A stretch of 64,000 bases of DNA from Trifolium pratense (Eukaryota; Streptophyta; Magnoliopsida; Fabales; Fabaceae), in the NCBI RefSeq assembly GCF_020283565.1, contig NC_060065.1, positions 22,048,866 to 22,112,865 on the forward strand, in the 5' to 3' direction. The first letter of the stretch is position 1; each line of letters begins with the position of its first letter. The translations under genes and the position numbers were made by a program. Below the pieces are notes generated by a model. The model made no database searches. It saw nothing but the letters and a program-made list of their open reading frames with translations, and was not told the DNA's origin. Positions 23,576-34,989 of this stretch are shown piece by piece.

Positions 23576-24316
23576 GTGAATTTGTATTCTGGGTTTGTGA
23601 ACTTTTTGTTAATCTTTCACTTAATAATTAAACTTGTAGCTATTGCGGTATACATGTATTAATGATACTATACATTTTATATGCATCATGGTTTTATTAT
23701 AAGGTAAGTGATTTGTGTGGTTCGTTATAGAAGTTTTTTTTTTTCTTCATGTTTATCTTACTCAATTGTTCTTCTTTTATAGATGAAAATGATGATTACT
23801 AAATTATAAATGAAGCATATGTGTGATCCATTCAGCATCAGTTCCTTCAATCTGAGCAAACAAAGAGTTCAGCGTATGTATACATGTACAGTCCTCATAT
23901 CCTTTACTTTTTAATTCCTTGTGTACTTGGTTTAACTGTTTCGCTATCAACCAATGTGTTAAGTTAATACCGCCAAAAGAGTGTTATGAAAAGGGATTGT
24001 TGTAAATATATATAAAATAGAGGAAGACTTGAAATTTAGGAATAGCATCATAAGAAATATATGAAATGATTAAGATCTTTTACTCATGGTAGTTCTAAAC
24101 TGGCTTAATTTATACTGTGATAACAAAGGTGCTTTTTGTATTGCAGCTAACCCCATCTTTCACAAATGGACAGAACATATTGAGATTGATTGTCAATGGT
24201 ATTCTGGGTTTGTGAACTTTTTGTTAATCTTTCACTTAATAATTAAACTTGTAGCTATTGCGGTATACATTTAATGATACTATAGTAATATACATTTTAT
24301 ATGCATCATGGTTTTA
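23576..24316. repeat. Direct duplication of about 115 bp
   Basis: The segment from about 23586 (attctgggtttgtgaacttt) to the tgcatcatggtttta near 23695 recurs at about 24201-24316, with small indels. The two copies are about 615 bp apart. The second copy directly follows the copia RNase H fragment. Confidence 0.75.
24086..24210 (+). pseudogene. Ty1/copia RNase H fragment
   Basis: The frame at about 24107-24195 encodes LYCDNKGAFCIAANPIFHKW followed by TEHIEIDCQ. This is the very conserved RNase H tail of plant copia polyproteins (CDN..A..IA.NP.FH.RTKHIEIDCH). Nothing of the rest of pol is present, so it is a captured or residual fragment within the inner element. Confidence 0.8.
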
Positions 24317-24910
24317 AGTGTATGATACACTAATAACTGATACTAGCAATATACATTTTATATGCTGGCCTTTTCTTTTCTTTGCTTACAAAGGTGATTG
24401 TACCTGATACTTGTAATATACACTTAAAACTGATACTATTAATATACATTTTATAAGTTAGTTTGTGAATAGGATTTGAAAGGGTGTTATTCTATCAAAA
24501 TTTGGTTTTTATCTTTTTTTCCAGCCACATTTTTAAAAAAATACATAGATAGGAAGGATTATCATGTATAAATTCCTGTATTAGTTGTTGTACTTTCAAT
24601 ATTTAGAATTTGTTTGAGCTTATACATAAGTTTTTGTCTTCATAATATTGCTGGTGTTTTTTCAGTGAAGCTGATGAGGATTAGATTGAATTGGAATTAC
24701 CGTCTGAATAGCTATTCTTTGATGAAAATTTCTGTGCTAGAACTAATTAAAACCTATACAAATATTGATACTTTTGATTTGAATTATGAAGTGTTTCTTT
24801 TCTTTATTTTCCATGTTTTAATAATATATGTATAATTTTTTAACATATTAATCTGTTATAGGTGTTGTTAATGCTATAGTCATATCATAATTTTCATTGT
24901 GACTTTGGAT

Positions 24911-25232
24911 GTGATGATTATTTCCCCAGATGATCGAAGCTGAAATAACTGTGCGAAATTTGTTTCTCTTTTTTGAGAAATCAAGCCAAATAATCTGATC
25001 CAATTTGCATTCTTAAATTGTATATTTATGATAAAATATTTAAATGTTTGAATGTTCTGTTTTGTGAGTAAGTATTTACAGCTTTATGTGTATTTATTTG
25101 ATTGCTTATTATATGATTGTATTTTAAGATGGATGTGATGATTATTTCCCCAGATGATCGAAGCTGAAATATCTGTGCGAATTTTGTTTCTCATTAGAGA
25201 AATCAAGCCAAATAATCTGATCCATCTTTACA
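24911..25232. repeat. Direct duplication of about 95 bp
   Basis: The stretch tgatgattatttccccagat... through the tcaagccaaataatctgatcca motif occurs at about 24911-25003 and again at about 25134-25225, with one small deletion. It is non-coding and lies within the inner CACTA-like element. Confidence 0.75.
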
Positions 25233-25695
25233 ATCTGAATTAGTTGTTACATCACTAATGTCTACAAGCAAACATGTCTCTAGTACCATGCACATGTTGA
25301 CTTTGTACCATTTGATTGATAAGTCAGTTGTTACTCATTTGATTTATTATTGTGATTTATGTATATACTGGTATAAATTAGCATGCAAACGATGCAGGAT
25401 ATGTCTTGTGCACATAGAATTGACTAACTTTATGTGTTTTATACTTGGTTGGTTGTTGTAAATTTCTAATAATTTTTTATGGTTTAATTGGTCGTATAAT
25501 TATTCTTGGAGAACAAGTAAAGGGTATATGACACTAGAACTCTTAATTTTAGCAATGAGTATATCCTACTACTTAGAGATTAATGTATTCTCCGGATATC
25601 AATAAACAGATGTTTAATGCTTGCACTACTTTCTGTGTGGATAGCAAGTTTGGCTTGTCTTTTACATTTATCATATTCAATCTTGCTCATTTCTA

Positions 25696-25915
25696 GAACC
25701 TGACTGGAAGACAAGGAATGATGAGGGATCCGGTGATGAGGAGTGCTGCTAATGGAAGGCAGAATGGTTTCACTGAGGATGAATTGTCAGATTCTGCGGC
25801 AAGCTCAGAATTTTCTACCACACAAGTAGGAAATAGTATCAATGGTTCTCTTCCAAAAAGTAAGGCTTATATGTTAGCAGGGGATGCTTCTATGTGCAAA
25901 GTTATGCAGAAAAGG
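25696..25915 (+). pseudogene. Unrecognised captured exon
   Basis: It is bounded by an acceptor-like ttctag and a donor-like gtatga. The frame encodes MMRDPVMRSAANGRQNGFTE, followed by a Ser-rich, acidic stretch and ending DASMCKVMQKR. I do not recognise the family. The splice signals and lack of stops suggest coding origin. It lies upstream of the YSL fragment on the same strand. Confidence 0.4.
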
Positions 25916-26151
25916 TATGAAATATCCTAAGAAATTTTTCTGCAATTTTTTTCATTTCAATTTTGGTTTTTAAGTACTTGCCACTACTTTCTCTGAATGA
26001 ATGAAGTACTAATGCCTTGCCTGAAGTACTTGCCACTACTTTCACTTTCAATCATTTTGAAACTGATTTTTATGAATCAGAACTATGAAACATTTGTCGA
26101 TTGTATTGATTTGAATGTTTGATTTTTTTGCGGATTTTACTTTGATTTCAG

Positions 26152-26506
26152 CATGACTTATGTTGGAGCAGGAATGATCTGTTCTCATCTTGTCAATTTA
26201 TCATTGTTTTTCGGTGTTGTGGTTTCATGGGGCATTATGTGGCCATTGATCAGAGTACTTAAAGGAAGTTGGTTCTCTGAAAGTTTACCGGAGAGTAGCA
26301 TGAAGAGTCTTAATGGTTATAAGGTCTTTGAATGAACACAAATTGAAGGACACACTATTAGAACTAACATGATTTCAGTTTTGATTTTTTTCCATTTTAA
26401 GCCTTAACTTTCCTTTATTTTCATGATGCAGGTTTTTATTTCCATTGCATTAATCCTTGGTGATGAACTCTACAATTTTATCAAAATTATATATTTTAGT
26501 GCCTTT
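26152..26506 (+). pseudogene. Fragment of a YSL (yellow stripe-like) metal-nicotianamine transporter gene
   Basis: Two exon pieces. 26152-26323 encodes MTYVGAGMICSHLVNLSLFF, then SWGIMWPLIRVLKG and PESSMKSLNGYK. After an intron, 26432-26506 continues VFISIALILGDELYNFIKI. This order and these motifs (GAGMIC.HLVNLSL, SWGIMWPL, LNGYKVFISIALILGD) are the conserved transmembrane core of YSL oligopeptide-transporter proteins, which move metal-nicotianamine complexes. Only about 80 residues of a roughly 670-residue protein are present, so it cannot function. Its place inside a CACTA-like element indicates capture. Confidence 0.8.
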
Positions 26507-27232
26507 TTATCTTCTCTTTATTTCTTGGTTTTGTTTCCCTTTTCTATTATGTTAATGGTGTTTCCCTTGTTGATGACTTTCTATATATAAAGTCTTAGTG
26601 TATGGAGATTGTCCATTTCTTGTTTCATACCTTCCTGATTCTTCAGCATCAACCTCGGGAGTAGATGGGAGCTTGTCGGTATCTAGATTTCCCGTTGATC
26701 ATGAAATCAATTTGAGGATTTATTTGTAGATGGATTCTGTTGTAAATTCAACCAATGAGGTGTGAACAATCTTTCTTTTTTTTCTTCATTAGTTTATCAT
26801 TGATTGTTAGGTAGGAGTAGGAATGTAGACAAGAGAAATGGGAAATTGATAAAAACAGAGCTAGTATAAAACACATGACTAGTTCTAGAACAGAGCTAGT
26901 ATAAAACAGAGCCCTTGCTCAAATCACTAACCTGGTCCTAGAAATGTTAATTTATAAACCACATGACTAGTTCCCTTCTTAACAAGAGCTAGTATTAAAA
27001 AACTTGACCACATACATGCAAGGTTCACTGGTAGTGTAAAACTATATGTACATTATAGGTAGTCCATTAATCAAGAGCTTGTTGCTGCGTTTTTCTGTTT
27101 TGGTTTTAGCTCGGCGTGTTGTGTGTGTTTGCAACTTTTTGGTGTGCTCGTTTGTTTGGGCTCCTTGACCCTTGTAACTTCCTAAGTACTTCTTGTAATA
27201 AGTGGCTGAATTAAGTTATTTACATATTGTAG

Positions 27233-27358
27233 GTGTTCAATGATCCCACGACATTAACAAAGGAGGAGCTGTATGATTTGCGAGACCGCTGGGCAACTTG
27301 TTTTCTTGACCTATATAATCCTGAGGTAGATTATGATGATGCTGATGAGAAAGATTAG
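27233..27358 (+). pseudogene. Unrecognised 41-codon terminal exon in the inner element
   Basis: It follows a clean acceptor (ttgtag) and encodes VFNDPTTLTKEELYDLRDRW, a short middle part, then DYDDADEKD and a stop. No family is recognised. It may be the last exon of the transcription unit carried by the inner CACTA-like element, or another captured piece. An upstream stretch at about 26600-26730 (containing VYGDCPFLVSYLPDSSAST) may belong to the same unit. Confidence 0.4.
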
Positions 27359-28621
27359 GAGCTAGCTAGCTAGGTTTGTGTGAAGTTACAATGGATTAGT
27401 ATTAATTATGATGATGTTTTTATTTGTATTTTGGATGTTCAATGGTTGTATTTTAACGACATTATTACTATATGTTGAATGTTGAATTTTAGTATTATGT
27501 TCTTGATGCAAGTTATGTTATATTGTTAGCATTGTGGGTTAGATTTTTTTAATAAAAAAAAAAGATTTAAAATATATTAAAAAAAACGCAGGTTTTTCAA
27601 AAAAAATTAAATAAAGTTGAGATTTCACATCTGGTGGACTTGGTCAGATGTAAAAGGTCCAATTTATTTTTTAAAAAATAATATTTGATTTTCGCCTTGG
27701 TCAGAGGTAAAAAGTGTTTTTTTACATCTGACTGCGCCAGATGTAAAACGTGTATACTTACTAAGTCTCGTGCGCCTACATCTGACATTTTTCAGATGTA
27801 AAAAGTGTTTTTTGCCAGATGTAAAAAAGCTTTTTTCTAATGAATGTTGTATGTAAGGGAGAAGGGGGGGAGAAAACTTGTTTGTCCAACGTGTGAATGA
27901 ATCAATTACTGCTTTTGTCCTGCGTGTTTTCGAATATTTATTGGCGGTCCAAGGCCGTCAATGAGTCTTTTTTTATTTTAATTATAATATTGTTATTGAC
28001 GGCTTTTGTTACTTATTGACGACTTTTGGCTTTCAATAAATTATTGAGGGCTTTAAGCTCTCAATAAGTTTGGTCAACAAACCTCAATAAGTTTGGTCAT
28101 CAAATTAAGTTATTCTTGTAGTGTTATGAAATCCCACATCATCATGAGCTGGTTTTTCCCGTCGTGTAACCTACTGATGTTGTTCAGTTTGTTGCCTGCT
28201 ATGTTGTACCTGTGTAACCGAAAACCATTCCGCCAAAAGGTGTCAAACTTTAACTCCTAAACTTGTTCCCGGTTCTTACAAATCATTCCAAACGCGATTG
28301 TTCCTATTGTTCCACACTACCCATAATAACATAGCACAAGTTCCTACTATTTCCTCTTTTTTAGCTAAACAAATGTCAAGAATAACATCTGAAACATTGC
28401 AGTTCTGCCGAGTCTAAGGCATAATAACATGCGCTAATCCTGCTGCTTGCCAAGCTTGAGTACTAACTTCACAACCGAATAACACATGCCAATCATCTTT
28501 GTTGTGTTGGTTACAAAGTGGACATAATAACCTTGCTACACCCACTTATTCACCTTAAAAGTGAAAGTCTAGCCACTACTCTACTTGATAAAATATAAAA
28601 TAAAATATATGTCAGTGTCAT

Positions 28622-29751
28622 ACACAAATGAGGGAAGATATGTGAGATGAGATTTGACTACTCATTTTATGTTGAGATTTTTAGGCCTTTGATAGTTGGA
28701 TTGTCCCCTACCAATAAAGTGCTCTCCTTTATTATTGAGTCATTTTTATTAGATTTTTAGTATTTGAGTCAAGCACACTAGTGCTATGTTTTGTGGATTT
28801 TGTGTAATTCTGATGTGCAGAGTTAACCCAATGATGTTTGGTGTCACGACAGTCTTGCATGATCTAAATACAAAAGGTTTTAGTGCTCTCATATGATGTT
28901 ATGAGTCATGAAACTTGATTTTGTACAACCGAGAATTACGATTAGTCAGACTCGTGTCAGAGTGATGTAAATTAAAGGCTAGTTCAACTCACATGTATTG
29001 CAATTGTACCATTATAGTACCAAATCAAATGGGGAATTTGCTTTATTCTATTGGACTATCCTTATCAAAAATATGATTGACCCATGATCCAATAAGTTGT
29101 CTATAAAAGGAGTCTTTAAACCCTAGATCAAGTGACCTCGCATTGATTTATGATCAAGTTGTCTGCGCCTCCATTTCCAGACCTTAACCACAAATCCAAT
29201 TTCTACATGTGATTTAATAGTTTTCTCACCTTAGACATTAGACTTCATAAGGATCCAAAGATACCCATTATGTCACTGAATTAGGTCATCTGAATGTTTC
29301 TATGGTTAGACTTAGACCTTCATTCTTTTTTCTTTTTGGTTTTCACCATCGATATCCGGCCCCTTGAACCGTCTAATTTTGTTCAAGAGTCAATACTAAC
29401 ATCAAGTAGTTCCAACCTGTTTCCGATTACAACTGCGAAAGATCGAATTATGATACTCTTTACCAAGTCCAACACTAATCACCACCGCATTCTTTTGCTA
29501 AATAAAAAAAAAAAAATGTAATGTTTATTTTTTTAAAAAATCCTCGCATTCATGTGAGTCTTTCAAGTCTCAACTCTGAAATTGGCATAGTTCCACGAAA
29601 CCCAACCACAACTCGCCACGTCATCACACCCAAACACGGCGACCCACACCGCAAAGCAACCCTCGTTTCTTTCCCCCCTCCTCCTCCTCCTCCTCCTCCA
29701 TTCTCATCATTTTCTCATCTCTTTCACTTCCATTTATTTATTATTGCCACC
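28622..29751. promoter_or_regulatory. Upstream region of TBCCD1
   Basis: No gene is supported here. A TATA-like tctataaaagg occurs at about 29101, nearly 690 bp before the ATG. It could be a promoter element of an LTR remnant or of the gene; this cannot be decided. ORFs crossing 29294-29952 are shadows of the leader and first exon. Confidence 0.3.
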
Positions 29752-29776
29752 ACTCTCTCTCTCTCTCTCTCTCTCT
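29752..29776. repeat. (CT)n run in the TBCCD1 leader
   Basis: A CT dinucleotide run lies just upstream of the ATG at 29789, typical of plant 5' leaders. Confidence 0.9.
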
Positions 29777-29788
29777 GTAACCATAACC

Positions 29789-32700
29789 ATGACAGACACT
29801 ATCGAACCTTCCACGTCATGTGGGAGCACCATGATTCACCCCAGACGCGAGCCATTCGAGCACGGTCTCTTACCAATCCCAAAGCTCATCTTCTCCGACC
29901 CAACACAATCCCTAATCTCATTGAAACAGAAGCTTCTCGAATCTTCCTCTAACCACCGAGTCGACTCATCCACAATCTCCGATTCCCTCCAGATCTCCTC
30001 CGACCACGCTAACCTCCTCCTCGATACTCTCGCTTCCGTTCACCACTCCGACTCAGAACCTCTTGTTCGAGCTGAACCTGGCCAAAACGACGCCGTTGGT
30101 GCCGATGTTCACGATCTGGTTTTGCTTCTCTATATTCAATCTTACAAAAGGTTGCTTCCTCGTTCTCATAAGGATTCTGCTTCTGTTGCTGATGTTTGGC
30201 CTTCTACTTCTGCTTTTGATGGTTACTTCTCTGCTCTTTCTCCTCTTCAGGTTTAGCTCAATTCTCAATTTCTCATTTCAATTCTTGCAATGCAATGCAT
30301 TTAATGTAGTAATTTTGATTAATACTTTGGATCGTGATACATTTTAGATTTTAGGTTAAATTTTTTTGTTCGATTTCTGTTTCCATATGAAGTTGCTAAC
30401 AAGATTGTTTTAATTTATTAAGCTACTCATTGGCCGAAAAAATGGTTTTTTTATTGTACTTGAGAACTTGAGAAGTGAATGTGAATATGTGATAAGGATT
30501 TTCGAAAGCTTGAGTCACTGAGCAAATGCTAACAAGTTGGCTTTTTCAACGCCATAAAAGTAGAATTAAAACTAGAATTAAACACATTGAGTATAAGAAT
30601 GCAATGAAACTTGTGATATAATGACTTCTGATCTAATTATACTTGGAAATTGAAACATTACTTTTATTCTATTTCTAACAGATTATAAGCTATATTGAGT
30701 TTGCTGTTTCATTTAGACACACATTAATACTGCTCACATGTTAAATTCAATGTTTTGCAGCTTATGCGCAGCAATAGTCGGCGTTTTATGCCATCACAAG
30801 CTGATGAAGAGGCACATCAGTTATCGTATCTGCAAAAGCACCTTGCCAACATTCTATCTCTTCTAGCAGAGCCAGGGGAGGGTGAAGGAGAAGGCGAAGA
30901 ATCACAGGTTGGTTTGTTAATTTATTCGTGATACTCATATTTTTGTTATTTTACAATAGATGGATTATTTCCTATGTACCCTATAAAATGGAATATAACC
31001 AGTTAGTCACTCTAATTTTCATTAGTGGAATTAGTAGCCTGTTTTGGTGCCATCCCATGGAATTCAGGAGATCATAGATTTGTAGCACTTTTATGATTGT
31101 TTGGAAAACTGTTGCTTCTAGAATTGTAACCTACTCCTTTAAAATGACTTTTATGATTGTTTGAAAAACTTTTGTTTCTAGAATTGTAACCTACTCCTTT
31201 AAAATGATGGTACATTTTATTTTGCTTATAACAAAAATTAGGTGAATTGAATGAATATTTACTCTATTACATGGAGCAGATAGGTTTGTGGCAATTCTAG
31301 TATGGTTTTGCACCTTGTATTTCTGACTCATGTTATAGAAGTAGCACTGCAGAAGATATTTATCAAACCCAGAGTCAACTCGTGAATTAGAAGACTTATT
31401 GTTTGAATCGTGAGTCAAATTTTATTATGAATTGTAAGATACATTATCAATAAAAATATGATATTTAAAAAAACTAGTGACCTAACAAAATTATAAGTTA
31501 ATATATTATATACAAACATCACAATAATTCAAGGTCATAAACCAAATGACAAAAGAAAAGTGGCCGGCTATACAAAGTAAAGTGGCCCTTCTTCTCTTTA
31601 TTTTCTTTCTATTGCTTCCAGTTCTAACTACACTGGCTACACAACACACACACGCGTTCCCTTTGTTTTTGGATAATAATAATTTGGTTTTTGTACATAG
31701 ACGGTGATTTTTCCTTTAGTTCTGTAAAATATTTATTTCATTAGATTGAAGAAGTAAAAAGTGAAATGCATTGTTTAGTATTTGGATTAATATTTATGTT
31801 GCAAGCTTCGTTTTTCGACAAAATGTTGCAAGCTTTGATGAATACCCTAATTTTAGATAGCGATTCGTTAGAATTAATGATAATCATCATAGTGAATTGG
31901 GTTTGTCATAAATCATAATGAATCAGAATTTAAGATGGGATTCAATGCCATAAAAGATATACACTAGGGATTCGTATCTATTGGGTTCAGTTTTGTATCG
32001 AATCGAGAGACAACAAGCACAATCGTAAAAATAATGATAAACATGCTGCAAAATTCTTGTGGAAGACAGAAGACATGATTCTATAGTCTGTAGTATGTTG
32101 TATTATTGTTTCACTTAATTTGGGTGGGAGTGTTTGTATGTGTGAATAAATGTTTTGGGGAAATGCTACCATATTTGGTCAACATTCTTGTGAGTAATCA
32201 GTGCTAATAAATGTGCCATTAATCTGATAAGAATATTATTAGATGGCTTACCCCTTCAGTATTCCTGCCAATATATAGGCCTTGAGGGAGTGGCATGGTT
32301 GTAATATCTCAAGTAGTTCCAATTCTGTTTGGCTTTAATGAAAGTTATTTGATGATTCACTTGATACCAAGAGAATATGATTGGATGTCTTTACTGATTT
32401 GGTTATTCCAATATACTGTAATATCTAGTGAAATGGGGATGGCGTGGGTGATACTTTCTTCACCCTTCTTTTTGAGACTCCTACCAAACAGCCAACTATC
32501 AGTGGCCTGTTATTAAGAATACAGTTGAAGCAAGCTTGGTACAATTGAGTTTGAAATGTTTCGGGCTACAGTGTACTAAAAGAAATCATACATGTTGGTT
32601 TATTTGCATGTTTGTGCTAGAGATTGCTGATATGACTAGAATGGACAATCTGCTCGGACAACCAGGCTGGTAGTAGCCTCTTCCTCTTTGTTTTGGAATC

Positions 32701-34912
32701 GAGACAACTTTTATCTCGATTACTAGATAAGGATAAAGATGTTGGACATCAACTTCATTGTCATTGATACCTATTTCTCACGGCGTTGTTGTCAGCCCCA
32801 TTTTTGTTTATATAACTAATAAATTTAACTTTATTATCACATGCATTTGACAATCTATAAGTTATTGGTAATCACAATTAAGGATATGCGGAGTTATAGT
32901 TAGACTTACTATTGTGTCTCAATAATGAATCTCATAGCATTAGTTTAACATATTATACCTTTCATTTTGGCATGGCATATTGTCTTAGCAGTGAGTTCTT
33001 GTCAATTGTTTTTCCCTTAGTTAATTAAACTTCATAGGATAAGATCATGTAGTGTTAAATAAAGTTAAGTAAGGAATGTTAAGAAATTTTTAAATTTTGG
33101 TTTTTTATTGTAAGTTTTATTATTGGATTTTTCATCCTATTGAATTTTAATTTTTAGATATGACTTTTTTAATTCTTAGACCTATTAGTATTATGCTTAT
33201 CTGACGTTGTTGTCTTAGGTTTTAACTATGGATAGATTTGAGCACCTTGGGTTCCTGGTTCAGTTTGGTGATAAGGCTGAAGGAAATTGTTTGAGTCAAT
33301 CATCTCCTTTTTTTGCAAATTCGGATCCTGACATGCCTGCGGTTCCCGTTCCTGTTACGCAAGTTCGTGATTGGCTTATGCAAAACATAACTTCTGCTTT
33401 GGAAAATATTTCTGAAAGGACTTCTGCAAAGGAAAATGGGTCAGCCAGTGCCACTGATCAGGATGTTGCTATGATCGATGCATGCACTGTCTCGGTAAAG
33501 TCCTCAGCAAGTACCAGGGATTCATGTTTCATTGAAGGGATCTCTAAATCATCTTATGTGAAGCAAGCATCTGACATTAAAGGTTCCACTGTTAAGGTTT
33601 GTTTTGAAAATGTCTTTTTCGGTTATGTTGACATTTTGACTTTTCAGATTCAATGTTGCTATCTTGCTTGCAATTAGATTTATGACCTTCAAATGTCTTC
33701 ATATTATTTTTTCTTATATGATTATAAAAATGGAGTTATGTTATGCATCTGCTTCTAAATTTGCTAGGTACTAAGCTGTTCATATTCCAACTTACTATAA
33801 TAAAAAGAGACTGACACTTTCGTTTGGCCTTAACTCATGGAGTTTTATTCCTGAATGTTAGGGATTATGCAGTGAAGGAGAAACAGTAGAGGAGAGACAC
33901 TGAATAATATGATATTAGATTGATAAAGTATACTGTCTAAAAAAATATTTTGAATATCATTAATTGTGATAAAGAGTACAAATAATAAAGGCGGTAGGGT
34001 TTTATGCAGAAACAAGGCCCCCTTTAACCGATAGCAAATAGGTCTAGTGTAGTATTAGTGTACTATAAGTACATGCTACTCCTCCTAACCCAGTTAAATA
34101 AGGAAGCGGATTAGGATACCTAATAAAATTGGAAAACAACTCCGTCATCAATTTAATTATGATCTGTTGATTTTTGAACTTCCTTCTAAATTTATACTCC
34201 ATCAGTCCCATTACGAGTGGCACATTTGTAAAACAAATTGGCCCAATAGGAGTGTCACTTTCAATGTAATATTAATTAGTACTTTTTTTTTTAATTGTAC
34301 CATCAAATTAATTAATATTATATGCAGCACTCCAAGTCAATATATTCCACTTTGCATTTATGGTAACAGTGAATACACTTTGATAAGAATAATTGGAAAA
34401 TTATCATCCTGTTTCTTTCATTTATAGTCTTTTCTTAATCCTTGTGAAATAAGCACATGTGCCACTCATTGTGGGGTGGAGGGAGTATTTTGGAGAGATC
34501 AGTTTAGGCCAAATGCCTATACTTTGGCGTCCCTCTACATCTTTTCGTAACCAATCATTCTTGCAGCTGGATGCTATTTAGTTAAGGCATTTAAAGCATG
34601 AATAAAAACCAATGTGTAGTAATCAATAATGAATATTGTATAATTTTAGCATGCGAAGTGGCCGAGGAGAAAAATTATAATTATTATTCTTGTATTCTTA
34701 CTTGGTTTAATTCCATGAGGACATTGTACTCGAGAAATGATATCTAGGTATATTTGTTTTTGATATCTTTCCATTAGAAATTCATCTCTTTCTGTCCCAT
34801 CATCAGTCTTGGAAAACCGCAGCTTTTGTTGTTGGGATTGAAGTAATTATATATTTACCCAAGGGGGCATTGCATGTTTTTGCAAATGACAATATTTAAA
34901 ATAATTATTTCT

Positions 34913-34989
<77 letters not shown>

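Larger units (their letters stand above)
22580..27850 (+). mobile_element. Inner CACTA-like element carrying host-gene fragments
   Basis: Both margins are packed with subterminal repeats of the type tttacatctg / cagatgtaaa (22600-22825 and 27620-27830), a CACTA hallmark. The termini are degenerate (left ...attactaaagcgtttacatc, right ...aaaaaagcttttttctaatg), so the boundaries are approximate and no target duplication could be confirmed. Inside are spliced-looking exons: a YSL transporter piece (26152-26506), unrecognised exons (25696-25915, about 26600-26730, 27233-27358) and a copia RNase H piece. No CACTA transposase is recognised. It behaves like a gene-capturing (Pack-type) element. Confidence 0.6.
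18680..28123. mobile_element. Outer CACTA element shell, 9.4 kb, with TTA target duplication
   Basis: It begins CACTACAAGAAAA and ends with TTCTTGTAGTG, the classic CACTA (CMC/Spm) terminus. It is flanked by TTA on both sides (18677-18679, 28124-28126), as expected for 3-bp duplications. Subterminal motifs of the type attgaggg / tattgacggc / cattattggcggcc repeat in both orientations at 18700-18910 and 27945-28100. No transposase gene can be assigned to this shell. Most of its length is secondary insertions (a hAT-type element, a solo LTR and a second CACTA-like element). Confidence 0.88.
18232..28528 (-). mobile_element. 5'-truncated LINE (about 850 bp) split by a CACTA element
   Basis: The minus strand carries the C-terminal end of a LINE ORF2. 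28127-28528 has the zinc-binding reverse-transcriptase-associated region (CNQHNKDDWHVLFGCE, LWVVWNNRNNRVWND). 18232-18679 has the RNase H-like region (GRFVKAGMTWM, EGESIVLLEALKAMEQRG, TDSKSVVDAIH) with some stops. The 3' poly(A) reads as the T run at 18232-18239 on the plus strand. A 17-bp target duplication with one mismatch (18215-18231; 28529-28545, aaccttgctacacc) lies within a SINE. Removing the CACTA and one TTA copy restores one frame across the junction. Confidence 0.8.
18154..28604 (+). mobile_element. SINE split by nested insertions (halves 18154-18231 and 28546-28604)
   Basis: The left half has tRNA-like boxes (gggtatagttcagttgg, then ggttttaacc). The right half has the tail (ttattcaccttaaaag... 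gtctagccactac) seen in the intact SINE at 10437-10567. The halves joined are about 137 bp, nearly the length of that copy. Flanks share an imperfect repeat: ATATATGT then AGTGTCAT with a 2-base difference (18135-18153 and 28605-28621). Everything between 18232 and 28545 came later. It is not a functional tRNA gene. Confidence 0.7.
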
